Positions 51,835 to 61,014 of a stretch of DNA of 64,000 nt are shown here, one piece after another (position 1 is the stretch's first letter; the number at the start of each line of letters is the position of its first letter). The stretch lies in NCBI GenBank assembly GCA_963718695.1, contig OY970371.1:62001-126000 (forward strand). The letters are read 5' to 3'. A program made the position numbers and the translations under genes. This stretch comes from Manganitrophus sp963718695. Its GTDB lineage: Bacteria > Nitrospirota > Nitrospiria > SBBL01 > Manganitrophaceae. Under the pieces are notes generated by a model, which saw only the letters and a program-made list of their open reading frames with translations, was not told the DNA's origin and did not search any database.

Positions 51835-52737
51835 ATGAATAAAATATTCATTTCATCTTTTATTGTGATCGTATTCCTTATCTCCTCCCTCGCCCATGCC
51901 GAGCCGCGCTACTTCTACGACAGCTTGGGGCGGCTGGCGGCGGAGATGGATTCGGCGGGGAATGTCGCCTTCTATGAGTACGATGCGGTGGGAAATCTGT
52001 TGGCGATCCGGCAGGGCGATCCAGACGAGCTTACACTGGTTTCCTTCTCTCCCACGAAAGGGCCGGTCGGAACGACGGTGACGATCCTCGGCTCGGGCTT
52101 CAGCGCTACCCTCTCCGAGAATCAGGTCTTCGTCAACAACACCCCAGCAACGGTCCTTTCTGCGGAGAATGCGTCTATCGTCTTTACCGTCCCCAGCGGC
52201 GCGACGACCGGCCTGATTAAAGTCACCACCCCGCGCGGGACGGTTCTGAGTGCCCAGCCGTTCACCGTAATCTCCGGTCCTGCGATCACGAGCATCGATC
52301 CAAACCGGGTGGGGCAGGGATCGGTCCTGGTCGCAACGATCCAGGGTCAGGGGCTCCCTTCGTTAGGACAGGTCGCCTTTTCGGATTCACGGATCACTGC
52401 GACCGTGATGAGTGGCGGGGGCGGGACGAAGTTGCCGATTCGGTTGACCGTCGCTTCGAACACCCCACCCGGCTCCTATCCTTTCTCGATTACGACGAAT
52501 GAGGGCGTGATTCAGAGCGGAAGCGTCGTCATCACGGTCACACCGCCGGTTTCCTCTTTCAGTATCGCTCCACCCCTCAGTGTCTTTAAGCCGTTTTCAG
52601 CGAGCATTGCGCCTTCCGGTCCCATCCTCACTTCTACCCCGGGCGGAGTCAGCGTTTATGTGCCGCCACCGGCGGAGGTGTCTCCCACTGGGAGCAGTAT
52701 GGCTGTTGCCCCCCCGGAAAGTGTTTCAATGCCTTAA
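51835..52737 (+). CDS. secreted YD-repeat plus IPT/TIG protein
   Basis: A 300-residue protein. A signal peptide (MNKIFISSFIVIVFLISSLA, cleavage after HA) is followed at once by two Rhs-type YD repeats (YFYDSLGRLAAEMD, FYEYDAVGNLLAIRQ), an IPT/TIG domain (FSPTKGPVGTTVTILGSGF), a second TIG-like domain (ITSIDPNRVGQGS) and a Pro/Ser-rich tail. It looks like a miniature or split-off piece of the large Rhs protein's architecture. The first codons, in AT-rich sequence, join a transposase remnant, so the gene may have been formed by rearrangement. Role unknown. Confidence 0.8.
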   Translation: MNKIFISSFIVIVFLISSLAHAEPRYFYDSLGRLAAEMDSAGNVAFYEYDAVGNLLAIRQGDPDELTLVSFSPTKGPVGTTVTILGSGFSATLSENQVFVNNTPATVLSAENASIVFTVPSGATTGLIKVTTPRGTVLSAQPFTVISGPAITSIDPNRVGQGSVLVATIQGQGLPSLGQVAFSDSRITATVMSGGGGTKLPIRLTVASNTPPGSYPFSITTNEGVIQSGSVVITVTPPVSSFSIAPPLSVFKPFSASIAPSGPILTSTPGGVSVYVPPPAEVSPTGSSMAVAPPESVSMP

Positions 52738-52771
52738 CATTCTATATTATCAAAGATCGAAAGGAGTCGGC

Positions 52772-54175
52772 ATGATCAGAAAACAATCAAACGGATGGAT
52801 CGGAGGAATCGGGCTGGCCGTTGTTTTCTTTTGGTCCTTCACCGCTTCTGCCCAGACCTATAGCAGCGGGAGTACCGGAGCGGATGGGCCTTTGTCGCCG
52901 ACCGCAAATGTGACCCTCCTCCTCCCGCCGGACGGTATCTTTAATTTCACCACGGTGAATATTCCTTCGGGTGTGATCGTCAGCTTCACGCGCAATAGCG
53001 CCAACACTCCTGTCACCCTGCTGGCCACAGGGGATGTGACGATTTCCGGTATTATCAGTGCCAACGGAATGAACGGCACCCCTCCGCAAGGTGCCGGACC
53101 CATCGTCAATGCCGGAGGTGCAGGGGGACCAGGTGGGTTTAACGGAGGACAGGGAGGAGCCAGGGGGACGACGAATAATTTCCCATCCGAAGGGCAGGGC
53201 CCCGGCGCCGGATCAGCCAACCGGAACGGATTGTATGGCGCTCCTGCTTCGTTTAATTCGCTGGTTCCACTCTTTGGTGGATCGGGCGGTGGGGGAGGTT
53301 TTGGCAGTACGACCGTGGCCGGGGCCACCGGCGGCGGAGGCGGCGGCGCCCTTGTGATTGCTTCTTCAACCAAAATTGTTGTTAACGGCGCAGTCACTGC
53401 CAACGGAGGAAACGGATATCACCCGGGCAACACCAATTTCTGTGAATCTGTCATGGCCGGATCCGGAAGCGGGGGTGCCATCCGATTGGTCGCCCCCGAA
53501 ATTCAGGGGACCGGATCACTTCAAGCGCAAAACGCCATATTGGGCTGCGGCCCCGCCGGCCTGGGAATGATCCGTTTGGAGGCGTTTATCATCGGCTTTA
53601 CCGGAAGCAGAAATCCGGTTTATGCCACGTCGGTTGCCCCCGGTCCCGTCACGGCTTCCAGCAATCCGGCCCTAATCAATCTGCCGCGTCTTACGATCAG
53701 TGCGGTCGGCGGTGCAGCTTCACCCTCGGGGCCTTCCGGCTCATATACCGCTTCGGATGTAGCACTCCCTCAAGGGACGAACAATCCGGTCACTGTGACC
53801 CTGACCGCCGCGAATATACCGGCTGGAACGGTTTATAAGGTCAGGTTGATTCCCCAGTTTTCCTCCGCGTCGACGACGGATAGCTTCCCTTCCGCCGGAA
53901 CTTTCGCGAGTTCCACCGCGACGGCCAATGTGACCTTTCCCTTAGGCCAGATCAGCGTGCTCAATGCGTATGCCAGCTTCACCCTGCCGACACAAATCGC
54001 GTCGGCGCTTCCCCTGATTGAAGGAGATCCGGTCGAAAGAGTGCTGCTCGCTTCGGACCAGGGAGAGGGTGCGTTAGTGTTGGTGACCCGATCGGGGAAG
54101 GAGTTCCCTGCAAAAAAAATCCTTGGAGAGGAGCGGCTTGCCGCCCTCTGGTCCGGATTGTTCCAGGTGGAATAA
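52772..54175 (+). CDS. secreted glycine-rich repeat-like protein
   Basis: A 467-residue protein. A signal peptide (IGLAVVFFWSFTASA) precedes a beta-helix-like region (VTLLATGDVTISGIISANG) rich in Gly clusters (GAGGPGGFNGGQGG, GGSGGGGGFGST), then a Ser/Thr-rich beta domain and a short C-terminal tail. Similar Gly-rich, pectate-lyase-like repeats occur in surface or matrix proteins. AAGGAG precedes the ATG at 52772; the frame upstream is not conserved. It probably shares a transcript with the YD-TIG gene, ending at a strong terminator. Function not recognised. Confidence 0.8.
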   Translation: MIRKQSNGWIGGIGLAVVFFWSFTASAQTYSSGSTGADGPLSPTANVTLLLPPDGIFNFTTVNIPSGVIVSFTRNSANTPVTLLATGDVTISGIISANGMNGTPPQGAGPIVNAGGAGGPGGFNGGQGGARGTTNNFPSEGQGPGAGSANRNGLYGAPASFNSLVPLFGGSGGGGGFGSTTVAGATGGGGGGALVIASSTKIVVNGAVTANGGNGYHPGNTNFCESVMAGSGSGGAIRLVAPEIQGTGSLQAQNAILGCGPAGLGMIRLEAFIIGFTGSRNPVYATSVAPGPVTASSNPALINLPRLTISAVGGAASPSGPSGSYTASDVALPQGTNNPVTVTLTAANIPAGTVYKVRLIPQFSSASTTDSFPSAGTFASSTATANVTFPLGQISVLNAYASFTLPTQIASALPLIEGDPVERVLLASDQGEGALVLVTRSGKEFPAKKILGEERLAALWSGLFQVE

Positions 54176-54204
54176 CCAATTGGTAGATTTAGATTGTTTT
54201 CAGC

Positions 54205-54237
54205 AAGGGCCGGCCCGGTGGGCCGGCCCTTTTTATT
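54205..54237 (+). terminator. rho-independent terminator after the glycine-rich protein gene
   Basis: AAGGGCCGGCCC pairs with GGGCCGGCCCTT and is followed by TTTATTT, 30 bases past the stop codon. Confidence 0.9.
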
Positions 54238-54290
54238 TGGAGTGAATGGTTTGAGAGGGGATCCAATAATCGAGGTGCTGCATTTAAGTC

Positions 54291-54320
54291 TTGACATGCG
54301 ATAGAGCGCCGTACCATAGT
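54291..54320 (+). promoter_or_regulatory. candidate promoter of the osmC-like gene
   Basis: TTGACA, an 18-base spacer and CATAGT, about 120 bases upstream of the start, leaving a leader that ends in AAAGGAGG. Confidence 0.4.
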
Positions 54321-54442
54321 ATTCCTGTTGTTCGAATCGCCGGAATGGCTTCGAACGGGTCATTCTAACGATCCATCTCGACCGATCGTAGGGGGGGATT
54401 TTTGAAACGGAGCACAAACCAACATTAAAGGAGGACCATCTT

Positions 54443-54868
54443 ATGGCAGTACGCACTTCGGAAGCCACTTGGGAAGGAAATCTGAAAGAAGGAAAGGGAA
54501 AGATGAAGGTCGGCGCCGGCGCCTATGAGGGGCCGTTCTCATTCGCCTCGCGCTTCGAGTCGGGGAGCGGGACCAACCCGGAAGAGCTGATCGCCGCCGC
54601 GCACGCCGGCTGTTTCTCCATGGCCCTTTCCGCCGGCCTGGGCAAAAACGGATTTAACCCGACTCGGGTGAAGACCGTCGCCAAGGCCCATCTGGAAAAG
54701 GTCGGGGAAGGATTCAAGATCACCCGGATGGAATTGAACTCCGAGGCGGAGATTCCCGGGATCGACAAGGCGAAATTCAATGAAATCGCCGAGGCGACCA
54801 AAAAGGGCTGCCCGGTCTCTCAGGCGCTCGCCGGGACCGAAATCACCTTGAATGCGAAACTTCTCTAA
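54443..54868 (+). CDS. OsmC-family peroxiredoxin
   Basis: A 141-residue cytoplasmic protein of the OsmC/Ohr superfamily, which reduces organic hydroperoxides with two cysteines. Both are present: HAGCFSMALS near residue 57 and KKGCPVSQAL near 120. The N-terminal GSGTNPEELIAAAH segment is typical of the OsmC branch. The start follows AAAGGAGG. It is a monocistronic unit between two terminators. Confidence 0.95.
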   Translation: MAVRTSEATWEGNLKEGKGKMKVGAGAYEGPFSFASRFESGSGTNPEELIAAAHAGCFSMALSAGLGKNGFNPTRVKTVAKAHLEKVGEGFKITRMELNSEAEIPGIDKAKFNEIAEATKKGCPVSQALAGTEITLNAKLL

Positions 54869-54881
54869 TTTTGTTTTGATC

Positions 54882-54915
54882 GATGGGCGCCCGTCCGGGC
54901 GCCCATCCCTTTTTC
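54882..54915 (+). terminator. rho-independent terminator after the osmC-like gene
   Basis: GATGGGCGCCC pairs perfectly with GGGCGCCCATC across a four-base loop, followed by CCTTTTT. It ends four bases before the stop of the convergent patatin gene. Confidence 0.85.
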
Positions 54916-54918
54916 CCC

Positions 54919-56742
54919 CTAGTTTTTCCTGACCCCCGGTCCCTGACCCCCAGCCCCTGCTTTCGAAGAAAGCCCCAGCCGCTCCAGCGTTCCGTGTTTG
55001 AGAAAAAGGCGATCGAAGACGAAGAGATGAATCGCCACCGGAATGGAGGCGAGGGCCGGAATGAGCGCTCTCACCACGAAGCGAACGATAAAACTGGCCG
55101 GACCGCGAAGAAAGCGAAAGAGAGGGAGAACCCGGCTGATGACCGGAAGGAAACCGAGGGCCAGAATCACGCCGGAGAAAAGAAGCCCTCCGATGGTGAC
55201 CTGCCGGGCGAGCTGCGCCAGAATAGTCGGCCCCAGCACCTTCCAGAGCCAGAAGAGAAGGCCGATCAAAACAATCCCTGTGACGGCCGCGACCGGTTTG
55301 CTCAGCCTGAATATCTTCAGCACCCGCTCCCCTCCGACCTTGAGCTGTTGGAGGAAGAGCGGCGTCGGCTTTGCCATCAGCGGCGCGATCTCTAAGAAAC
55401 GGCAGGGGGGAGGGGCGATCGGAGCCGACCCGGAGAGAAGCGCCTTAAAGGCCTTGCATTTCGGAATCTCCTGCTCGCTCATTTTATAACCGTCATACAT
55501 CAACGCGTACGCCTCCACGTCGCTGAACGAATCGAGGTCGGTCCGAATTCGGGAGAGAAGATTTTGCACTTCGCAGGCGACGCCGAAGCTCTCGGAGGTG
55601 GTCTCGGGCAGCCGCTCTTTGATTTCCGGCGCGGCCGGTTTTTCATCCGGGCCGATCCATGACACCGCCCGGCCCGAGAGCCCCCGCAGCATGTGCATAA
55701 AGGCGACCGGCGCATCTTCATGTTGGATCAGCCGGAAGAGCTCTTCTTCCCGGACCCGGTCCATCAAGATGCTGTTGGCCCGGCCGAGGACGGCGGGGAT
55801 CGAGGTCGTCGGTTGGTCTTCATCCCGCATCTGTCCCGAGGCGTCGCTGACAATGAATTGGGTGCATCCCATATCGAGCAGGCCCCCCACCCCCTGATTA
55901 TCGTGCACCCCGCCGTCGACGAGCTGAACGCGGATGTCGTCCGGATAGAGTCCGCTGATCGCCAGCGGCGGGAAGAGTCCCGGAACACAGGCCGACGCCG
56001 CCACCGCGAGGCCGAGTTCGATGTTTTGCTGCTTCTCGGTGATCGCCTCGTAAGAGGGGGGACGGCGCAGCCGGAGGTTCTTGTCGATCTCTTGGGCCAC
56101 GATCCCTTCCCGCGGCGGCTCCCCCATCCGGACCGCTTCGAAGCGCCAATTGTGGCCGGTGTTCAGCGAGGTCGCGTTGAGAAGCAGAATCGGCGCCTTC
56201 ACCCGGCGGCCGGCATTGTCGTCCAGCGGGTTGAAGTCGGGTTTGCCCCCCTTCGGCTGGATTTTCAACTCCCGCATGGCGATCAACGTGGTCCGGTTTG
56301 GATCGAGGACCGGCCGGTAGAAATATTCATCGTAGAGCTCGCCGATCCGGTCGCTGCGGGAGTAGTTCGGCAGGGCCATCCGGAGCGCTTTGAGCGGATT
56401 GATAAAGGTCCGCATCCGGAGGTTCTGCTGGACCCCGCGAAGAAAATCCTGCTCGATCCGCCCGATGATCGCGACGTAGTCCGAGTCGGTCACCTCTTCG
56501 TCCCCCTTCGCTTCAAGGAGCCGCTTCACGTGAAGGTAGTAGAGGGCCCCGACGATCGAGCCCCCCGAGACGGTCGAGATCACCTCCACATGCCGGAGCA
56601 GGCCGAGCCGCGCCATCTGCGCGAGCACCCCGATGTGAAAAAAAGAGGCGCGAAAGCCCCCTCCCGATAAGGCGAGTCCCAGCCGATCCTGCCTCTGCGT
56701 GCTCTCCCCCTTCGGGGTTTCTTTCTCTTCTTTCTTCTCCAT
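54919..56742 (-). CDS. patatin/cPLA2-like phospholipase with C-terminal membrane region
   Basis: A 607-residue protein. The lipase core starts with the oxyanion loop LALSGGGFRASFFHIGVL, the nucleophile Ser lies in STVSGGSIVGAL near residue 55, and the catalytic Asp in LVDGGVHDNQG. The order resembles cytosolic PLA2-type patatins. The C-terminal quarter has two or three hydrophobic helices (AAVTGIVLIGLLFWLWKVL, GGLLFSGVILALGFLPV), suggesting membrane anchoring. The start at 56742 has GGAGG seven bases upstream. Lipid substrate unknown; it stands alone. Confidence 0.88.
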   Translation of the reverse strand: MEKKEEKETPKGESTQRQDRLGLALSGGGFRASFFHIGVLAQMARLGLLRHVEVISTVSGGSIVGALYYLHVKRLLEAKGDEEVTDSDYVAIIGRIEQDFLRGVQQNLRMRTFINPLKALRMALPNYSRSDRIGELYDEYFYRPVLDPNRTTLIAMRELKIQPKGGKPDFNPLDDNAGRRVKAPILLLNATSLNTGHNWRFEAVRMGEPPREGIVAQEIDKNLRLRRPPSYEAITEKQQNIELGLAVAASACVPGLFPPLAISGLYPDDIRVQLVDGGVHDNQGVGGLLDMGCTQFIVSDASGQMRDEDQPTTSIPAVLGRANSILMDRVREEELFRLIQHEDAPVAFMHMLRGLSGRAVSWIGPDEKPAAPEIKERLPETTSESFGVACEVQNLLSRIRTDLDSFSDVEAYALMYDGYKMSEQEIPKCKAFKALLSGSAPIAPPPCRFLEIAPLMAKPTPLFLQQLKVGGERVLKIFRLSKPVAAVTGIVLIGLLFWLWKVLGPTILAQLARQVTIGGLLFSGVILALGFLPVISRVLPLFRFLRGPASFIVRFVVRALIPALASIPVAIHLFVFDRLFLKHGTLERLGLSSKAGAGGQGPGVRKN

Positions 56743-57565
56743 CACCCCACCTCCCTCTGCTCCCGGGTTCAATCAGAACGATGTTCCGGCCGACTATACC
56801 AAAACACTTTAAGAATCTCCAGCCTTGCCGATGGGGGGATTGTTCCACATAGAAAGTGTTTAGGGAATCAAGAGCATTGATGGAATGGGGTTTCGCCCCA
56901 TACCCCACCGCGGGGATTGCTTGCCCAACCCCCTTCGGCTTCCCAAGGGACACCAGGGGGGACAAGCCCCCCTTGGATTCCCCCCACGGTCAGAACTTGC
57001 ACAACGCACGGAAGAACGCCGTGGATTGTGCTTCAAACATGCTGACCTGATTCGGTCGATAATACGTCTGACAGAAGAAACGCAGGATAATCAGGGGCAC
57101 AGGACGCCCATGACGCGCACGCTCTTCGCTCTTAGGTTTTTTATTTGATTTATGTTCTGTGGGCCTCTGCGCCCGCAGCGGAAGGGACCCACTGGGGGAT
57201 GGGTGGAGCGAGGACGCAGTGGCCCACTACAAATCAAAACGTTCCACCTACCCTACAAGGTCAGCTGTCTGAAGCACAATCACAGTGTTTTTCTGTGAGT
57301 GTGCGAGTTCTGACCGTAAGATGGGGGGAGCTGGGGGGGGTACTTTCCCCCCGGCTGCCTTGGGAATCCAAAGGGGGTTGGGCACGCAACCCCCGTGGCG
57401 GGGCGGGGGGCAGCGCCCCATGCAGTATCGTCCTGCACATGAGGAGACGACTCTCCGGCGCTGTCTTGTTGAACCTTTTTAGGGAGAATCCATTTCCCGC
57501 ACCGATGATGTATCACAAATCGCTCCATTTGCTCCAGATCTTTTTTTTACAAAAGAGGATTTGGT
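56743..57565. repeat. gene-free region with a nested inverted-repeat element
   Basis: About 820 bases with no supported gene. Two imperfect arms of about 165 bases, 56881-57047 and 57258-57421, are inverted copies sharing segments such as GGTCAGAACT, CCCAACCCCC, TTCCCAAGG and ATTGTGCTTCA. Between them a second, shorter inverted pair (TTTGATTT with GTGGGCC on both sides) flanks a GC-rich centre near 57180. No transposase frame lies inside. It resembles a non-autonomous, MITE-like or REP-type composite. Confidence 0.65.
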
Positions 57566-57594
57566 TTGACAACGATCCTCCCTCCGCATATCTT
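57566..57594 (+). promoter_or_regulatory. promoter of the DUF5916 gene
   Basis: TTGACA, a 17-base spacer and TATCTT, 41 bases before the ATG, just downstream of the inverted-repeat element. Confidence 0.65.
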
Positions 57595-57635
57595 TTAAAA
57601 ACTTGTTTGATTTCGACCGGCCGGTTTGGAGCTGC

Positions 57636-59783
57636 ATGCCGCAAAGACCTCATCGATTTTATCGGCTCTTCTTCTTGATCCTGGCGCTCCTCATCGCGCG
57701 GGCCGCTCAAGGACAGGAGCTTTCCAAACCTTCCTTGAACGCCCTCCCGTTGCAGGAGGGGACGATCACGGTCGACGGCGCGCTCGATGAACCGGTGTGG
57801 CAGTCGGGGGAAGCGGCGGGCGGGTTCATTGCATCCGAGCCGGTCGATGGGCTTCCCGCGGCGGCCGTGTCGTTCATTCGGGTGGCCTACGATCAGAACA
57901 ATCTCTACATCGGGGCCGACCTTCGCGACCCCAACCCCGCCTTGGTGTACGGGGATGAGCGGCGGCGGGACGCCCTCTTCGATCGCAGCGACGCGTTTTC
58001 CGTGTTGATCGATCCTTTTCACGATCACCAGACCGGATTTTTCTTTGAGACGAATCCGCTCTCGGCCCTCTCCGATGCCCTCGTCAGCCGGAATGGGGCG
58101 AGCATCGAGCGCGATTGGGACGGCCTTTGGGAGGCGGCGGCGCGGCGGACCGAGACCGGCTGGGCGGTGGAGTTTCGCATTCCCTTTTCAACCATTCGTT
58201 TTCAATCGGGGGCCGCTCAAGTCTGGGGGGTGCAATTCCGCCGGCGCGTTCCCCATTTGAAAGAAACTTCCTTCTGGGGCCGGGTGGGCCGCGAGCAGAC
58301 AGGCTACGAAGTTTCCCTCGCGGGACACCTCACCGGAATGGAGGCGCTGCGGCAGGAGCGGCGCTTCTGGATCAAGCCGTATGGGCGGGGATCGTACGAG
58401 ATCGACCGGACCGAGCTCAATGACGATCGGCACATCGATACCGACGCCGGGGGCGATCTTCGGTATCGGTTTCAGACCCACCTGACGCTCGACCTCACCT
58501 ACCGAACCGACTTTGCCGAAACGGAAGCCGACCTCTTCCAAACCAATCTCACCCGTTTTCCCCTCTTCTTCCCGGAGAAGCGGGAGTTTTTCCTGGAAGG
58601 GGGAAATTTCTACGACTTCGGCCTCTCGGGCCGCGTTCAGCCCTTCTTCAGCCGCCGGATCGGCCTTGCGGAGCGGCAAGTCGTCCCGATCCTCGGCGAC
58701 GGGAAGCTCACCGGCAAGGTCGGGCCTTACGGGATCGGGACCCTTTATCTGCAGACCGAGGCGGATGGGGCGGTCGATCTTCCGGCGGAGCGGTTCGGCG
58801 TGGTCCGATTCTCGCGCGATCTCGGCGTCCGCTCCAACGTCGGGCTGATTGCGACCGACCGGGCCGAGCGGACCCATTCGGGGAGCCAGACGTTTGGATT
58901 CGATACGACGCTCGCCCCCAATGAACGTCTGGGCTTGGACGGTTTCTGGAGCCGCTCCGGCGGGGCCGACCGGGAGGCGCCGGGGCAAGCGCACTACCAG
59001 AATTTCACCTGGCGCGATCCCTTCTGGCGGATCAATGCCAGCCACCTCCGCGTCGATGAGGCGTTTGATCCGGCGACCGGGTTCGTCCAACAGACCGACC
59101 TCGACGAGAGCTTCGGCTATGTCGATATCCGACCGCGTCCTTCCTCCGGCCCGATCCGCGAAATCGGCCTGAAGACCGAGATGACCTATCAGATGGAGAC
59201 CGACGGCGATTTTCTCTACAAGAGCAACTACAACCGGGTGCAGGCCGACTTCTGGTCGGGCGATTTTCTCTTGATCAGCGTCGATCCCCAGCGGGAGCGG
59301 CTGCCGGAGGACTTTGAAATCCGACCCGGCATCGTCATCCTGGAGGGGACCTATCAATACAGCCACACCAATATTTACTTCAACACAGACGTGCGCCGGC
59401 CCGTCTCCGGGATTGTCAGCCTGTTGTGGGGCGGGTTTTACGGAGGAAGACGGACCTCGCTTGTTCTCGACCTGACCGCCGCCCCTGGCCCCGGCTTGAA
59501 GCTTGGCGCCGGGTGGCAGACCAATTGGGTCGATCTGCCGCAGGGGGAGTTCACCGCGCAGATCCTCAACGGCGATTTTTCCTGGTCTCTGACCAATTGG
59601 ATGCTGCTTCAAGGGCTGGTGCAGTGGGACAGGGAGGCGCGCCTCCTTGCGGCGAATTTCCGCTTCTCCTGGGAGTACCGCGAGGGGAGCCGGTTCTATC
59701 TGATCGTCAATCCCTCGCACCAGGGAGATGAAAATACGCTGCTGATTCTGACGAAGCTCACCTGGCTCTGGCAGCCGTTTTAA
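57636..59783 (+). CDS. CBM9-like plus DUF5916 outer-membrane beta-barrel protein
   Basis: A 715-residue protein. A signal peptide (YRLFFLILALLIARAAQGQ) is followed by a CBM9-like domain (GTITVDGALDEPVWQSGEAA, NNLYIGADLRD) of about 190 residues. The rest is DUF5916, predicted to be a membrane barrel: FPLFFPEKREFFLEGGNFYD and alternating aromatic strands to the final TLLILTKLTWLWQPF. DUF5916 proteins occur in several Gram-negative phyla and are thought to bind or pass carbohydrate-like ligands. The ATG at 57636 has GGAG six bases upstream. It is probably monocistronic. Confidence 0.9.
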   Translation: MPQRPHRFYRLFFLILALLIARAAQGQELSKPSLNALPLQEGTITVDGALDEPVWQSGEAAGGFIASEPVDGLPAAAVSFIRVAYDQNNLYIGADLRDPNPALVYGDERRRDALFDRSDAFSVLIDPFHDHQTGFFFETNPLSALSDALVSRNGASIERDWDGLWEAAARRTETGWAVEFRIPFSTIRFQSGAAQVWGVQFRRRVPHLKETSFWGRVGREQTGYEVSLAGHLTGMEALRQERRFWIKPYGRGSYEIDRTELNDDRHIDTDAGGDLRYRFQTHLTLDLTYRTDFAETEADLFQTNLTRFPLFFPEKREFFLEGGNFYDFGLSGRVQPFFSRRIGLAERQVVPILGDGKLTGKVGPYGIGTLYLQTEADGAVDLPAERFGVVRFSRDLGVRSNVGLIATDRAERTHSGSQTFGFDTTLAPNERLGLDGFWSRSGGADREAPGQAHYQNFTWRDPFWRINASHLRVDEAFDPATGFVQQTDLDESFGYVDIRPRPSSGPIREIGLKTEMTYQMETDGDFLYKSNYNRVQADFWSGDFLLISVDPQRERLPEDFEIRPGIVILEGTYQYSHTNIYFNTDVRRPVSGIVSLLWGGFYGGRRTSLVLDLTAAPGPGLKLGAGWQTNWVDLPQGEFTAQILNGDFSWSLTNWMLLQGLVQWDREARLLAANFRFSWEYREGSRFYLIVNPSHQGDENTLLILTKLTWLWQPF

Positions 59784-59901
59784 CTCGAGAACGTGAGGCG
59801 TCGGGCGTGAGACGAAGGAAGGGACGGCATGATTCCGATTGCATTGGAATGTCGTGACGGGGTAATCTCTCTTCTATCCGAATTCTTTAGGAGAATCGAA
59901 G

Positions 59902-60801
59902 ATGACGACATCTGCATTTCAGGTTGGTTTCGTCGGCGTGGGGCGGATGGGGGCCAATATGGCGCGCCGGTTGAAGGACAAAGGATACCGGCTGACCGCC
60001 GTCTATGACATCGATCCGGAGCGGTCGGCCTCCCTCGCCAAAGAGCTGGGATGTTCACCGGCTTCGACCCCGGGGGAGGTGGCGAAGGCTTCGAACACGG
60101 TTCTCACCGTTGTGACCGACGATGCGGCGATGCGCGCCCTTTTTTCGGAATCGGACACGGCCGGTCTCCTTTCCTTCGGCGAAGGCCGACTCTTCATCAA
60201 CTGCGCGACCCTCTCCCCGGAGGTTCATGTCGAAGTCGAACAGCGGGCCCGGAAGCGGGGAGCGCAGACCTTGGAGGCCTGCATGGCGAGCAGCATCCCG
60301 CAGGCGCGCGAGGGGACCCTCTATTTGATGTGCGGCGGAGCGCCGGAGGTCTTCGAGCGGGCGAAGCCGCTGCTCGAATCGCTCGGCCGTTCCATCCGCT
60401 ACATCGGCAAAGCGGGGGAGGCGGCCAAGGTTAAAGCGTTGGTCAACATGGTGATGAACATCAACACCGCCGCCCTGGCGGAGGGGTTGGGACTCGGCGC
60501 GGCGCTGGGGCTCGATCTGACCCTGCTGCGCGAGGTCTTCTCGCAGACCGGCGCCGCCTCGCGGGTGCTGGAGACCGACGGCGCCGACATGCAGAACCGG
60601 GAGCATGACTGTTATTTCTCCGCCGCGCACGCGGCGAAGGATTCGGGGATTGCGTTGAAGCTTTCCGAGGATCACGGCTTGGCCCTCCCGCTGGCCGAAG
60701 CGACCTATGCGCAGTACCGGCGTCTGATCGACATGGGAAAAGGGGAATTGGACAAGTCGGCGGTCGCGGAGCTGACCTTTCCGGGGCGCAGTGATCGATA
60801 G
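59902..60801 (+). CDS. 3-hydroxyisobutyrate dehydrogenase-type beta-hydroxyacid dehydrogenase
   Basis: A 299-residue NAD(P)-dependent enzyme. The Rossmann motif GFVGVGRMGANMARRLKDKG is at the N-terminus, the substrate segment ACMASSIPQAREGTL in the middle, and the catalytic lysine region GKAGEAAKVKALVNMVMN near residue 175, followed by the helical C-domain. Family members oxidise 3-hydroxyisobutyrate, tartronate semialdehyde or similar acids, or reduce succinic semialdehyde. The substrate cannot be assigned here. AGGAG precedes the start. No pathway neighbours are visible. Confidence 0.92.
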   Translation: MTTSAFQVGFVGVGRMGANMARRLKDKGYRLTAVYDIDPERSASLAKELGCSPASTPGEVAKASNTVLTVVTDDAAMRALFSESDTAGLLSFGEGRLFINCATLSPEVHVEVEQRARKRGAQTLEACMASSIPQAREGTLYLMCGGAPEVFERAKPLLESLGRSIRYIGKAGEAAKVKALVNMVMNINTAALAEGLGLGAALGLDLTLLREVFSQTGAASRVLETDGADMQNREHDCYFSAAHAAKDSGIALKLSEDHGLALPLAEATYAQYRRLIDMGKGELDKSAVAELTFPGRSDR

Positions 60802-60843
60802 AAGAAAAGAAGCATCTCTTTTGTGGCCATTATTAATTTCATG

Positions 60844-60873
60844 TTGACACGCCCTCCGACGTAAAGATAAAAT
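60844..60873 (+). promoter_or_regulatory. candidate promoter of the terminal lipoprotein gene
   Basis: TTGACA, an 18-base spacer and TAAAAT. A leader of about 140 bases follows before the lipoprotein start, containing a short upstream frame (60915-61004) with AGGAGG just before its ATG. Confidence 0.5.
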
Positions 60874-61014
60874 TTCGAATTACCGTTTGAGCTTTTATGT
60901 ATCGCTAGGAGGTTATGCGACGTCCGTTCCCTTCTTTGGGTTTGTTCCGTATTGACTCGGTTTCCGTTCTACGCAGTCGCTCCCCCCATTGCCCGCACCT
61001 GTAGTGTGATTGCC

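Noticed and set aside
57145..57678. Long frame across the inverted-repeat element
   Set aside because: Low-complexity translation of GC-rich repeat arms; overlaps the promoter and start of the DUF5916 gene.
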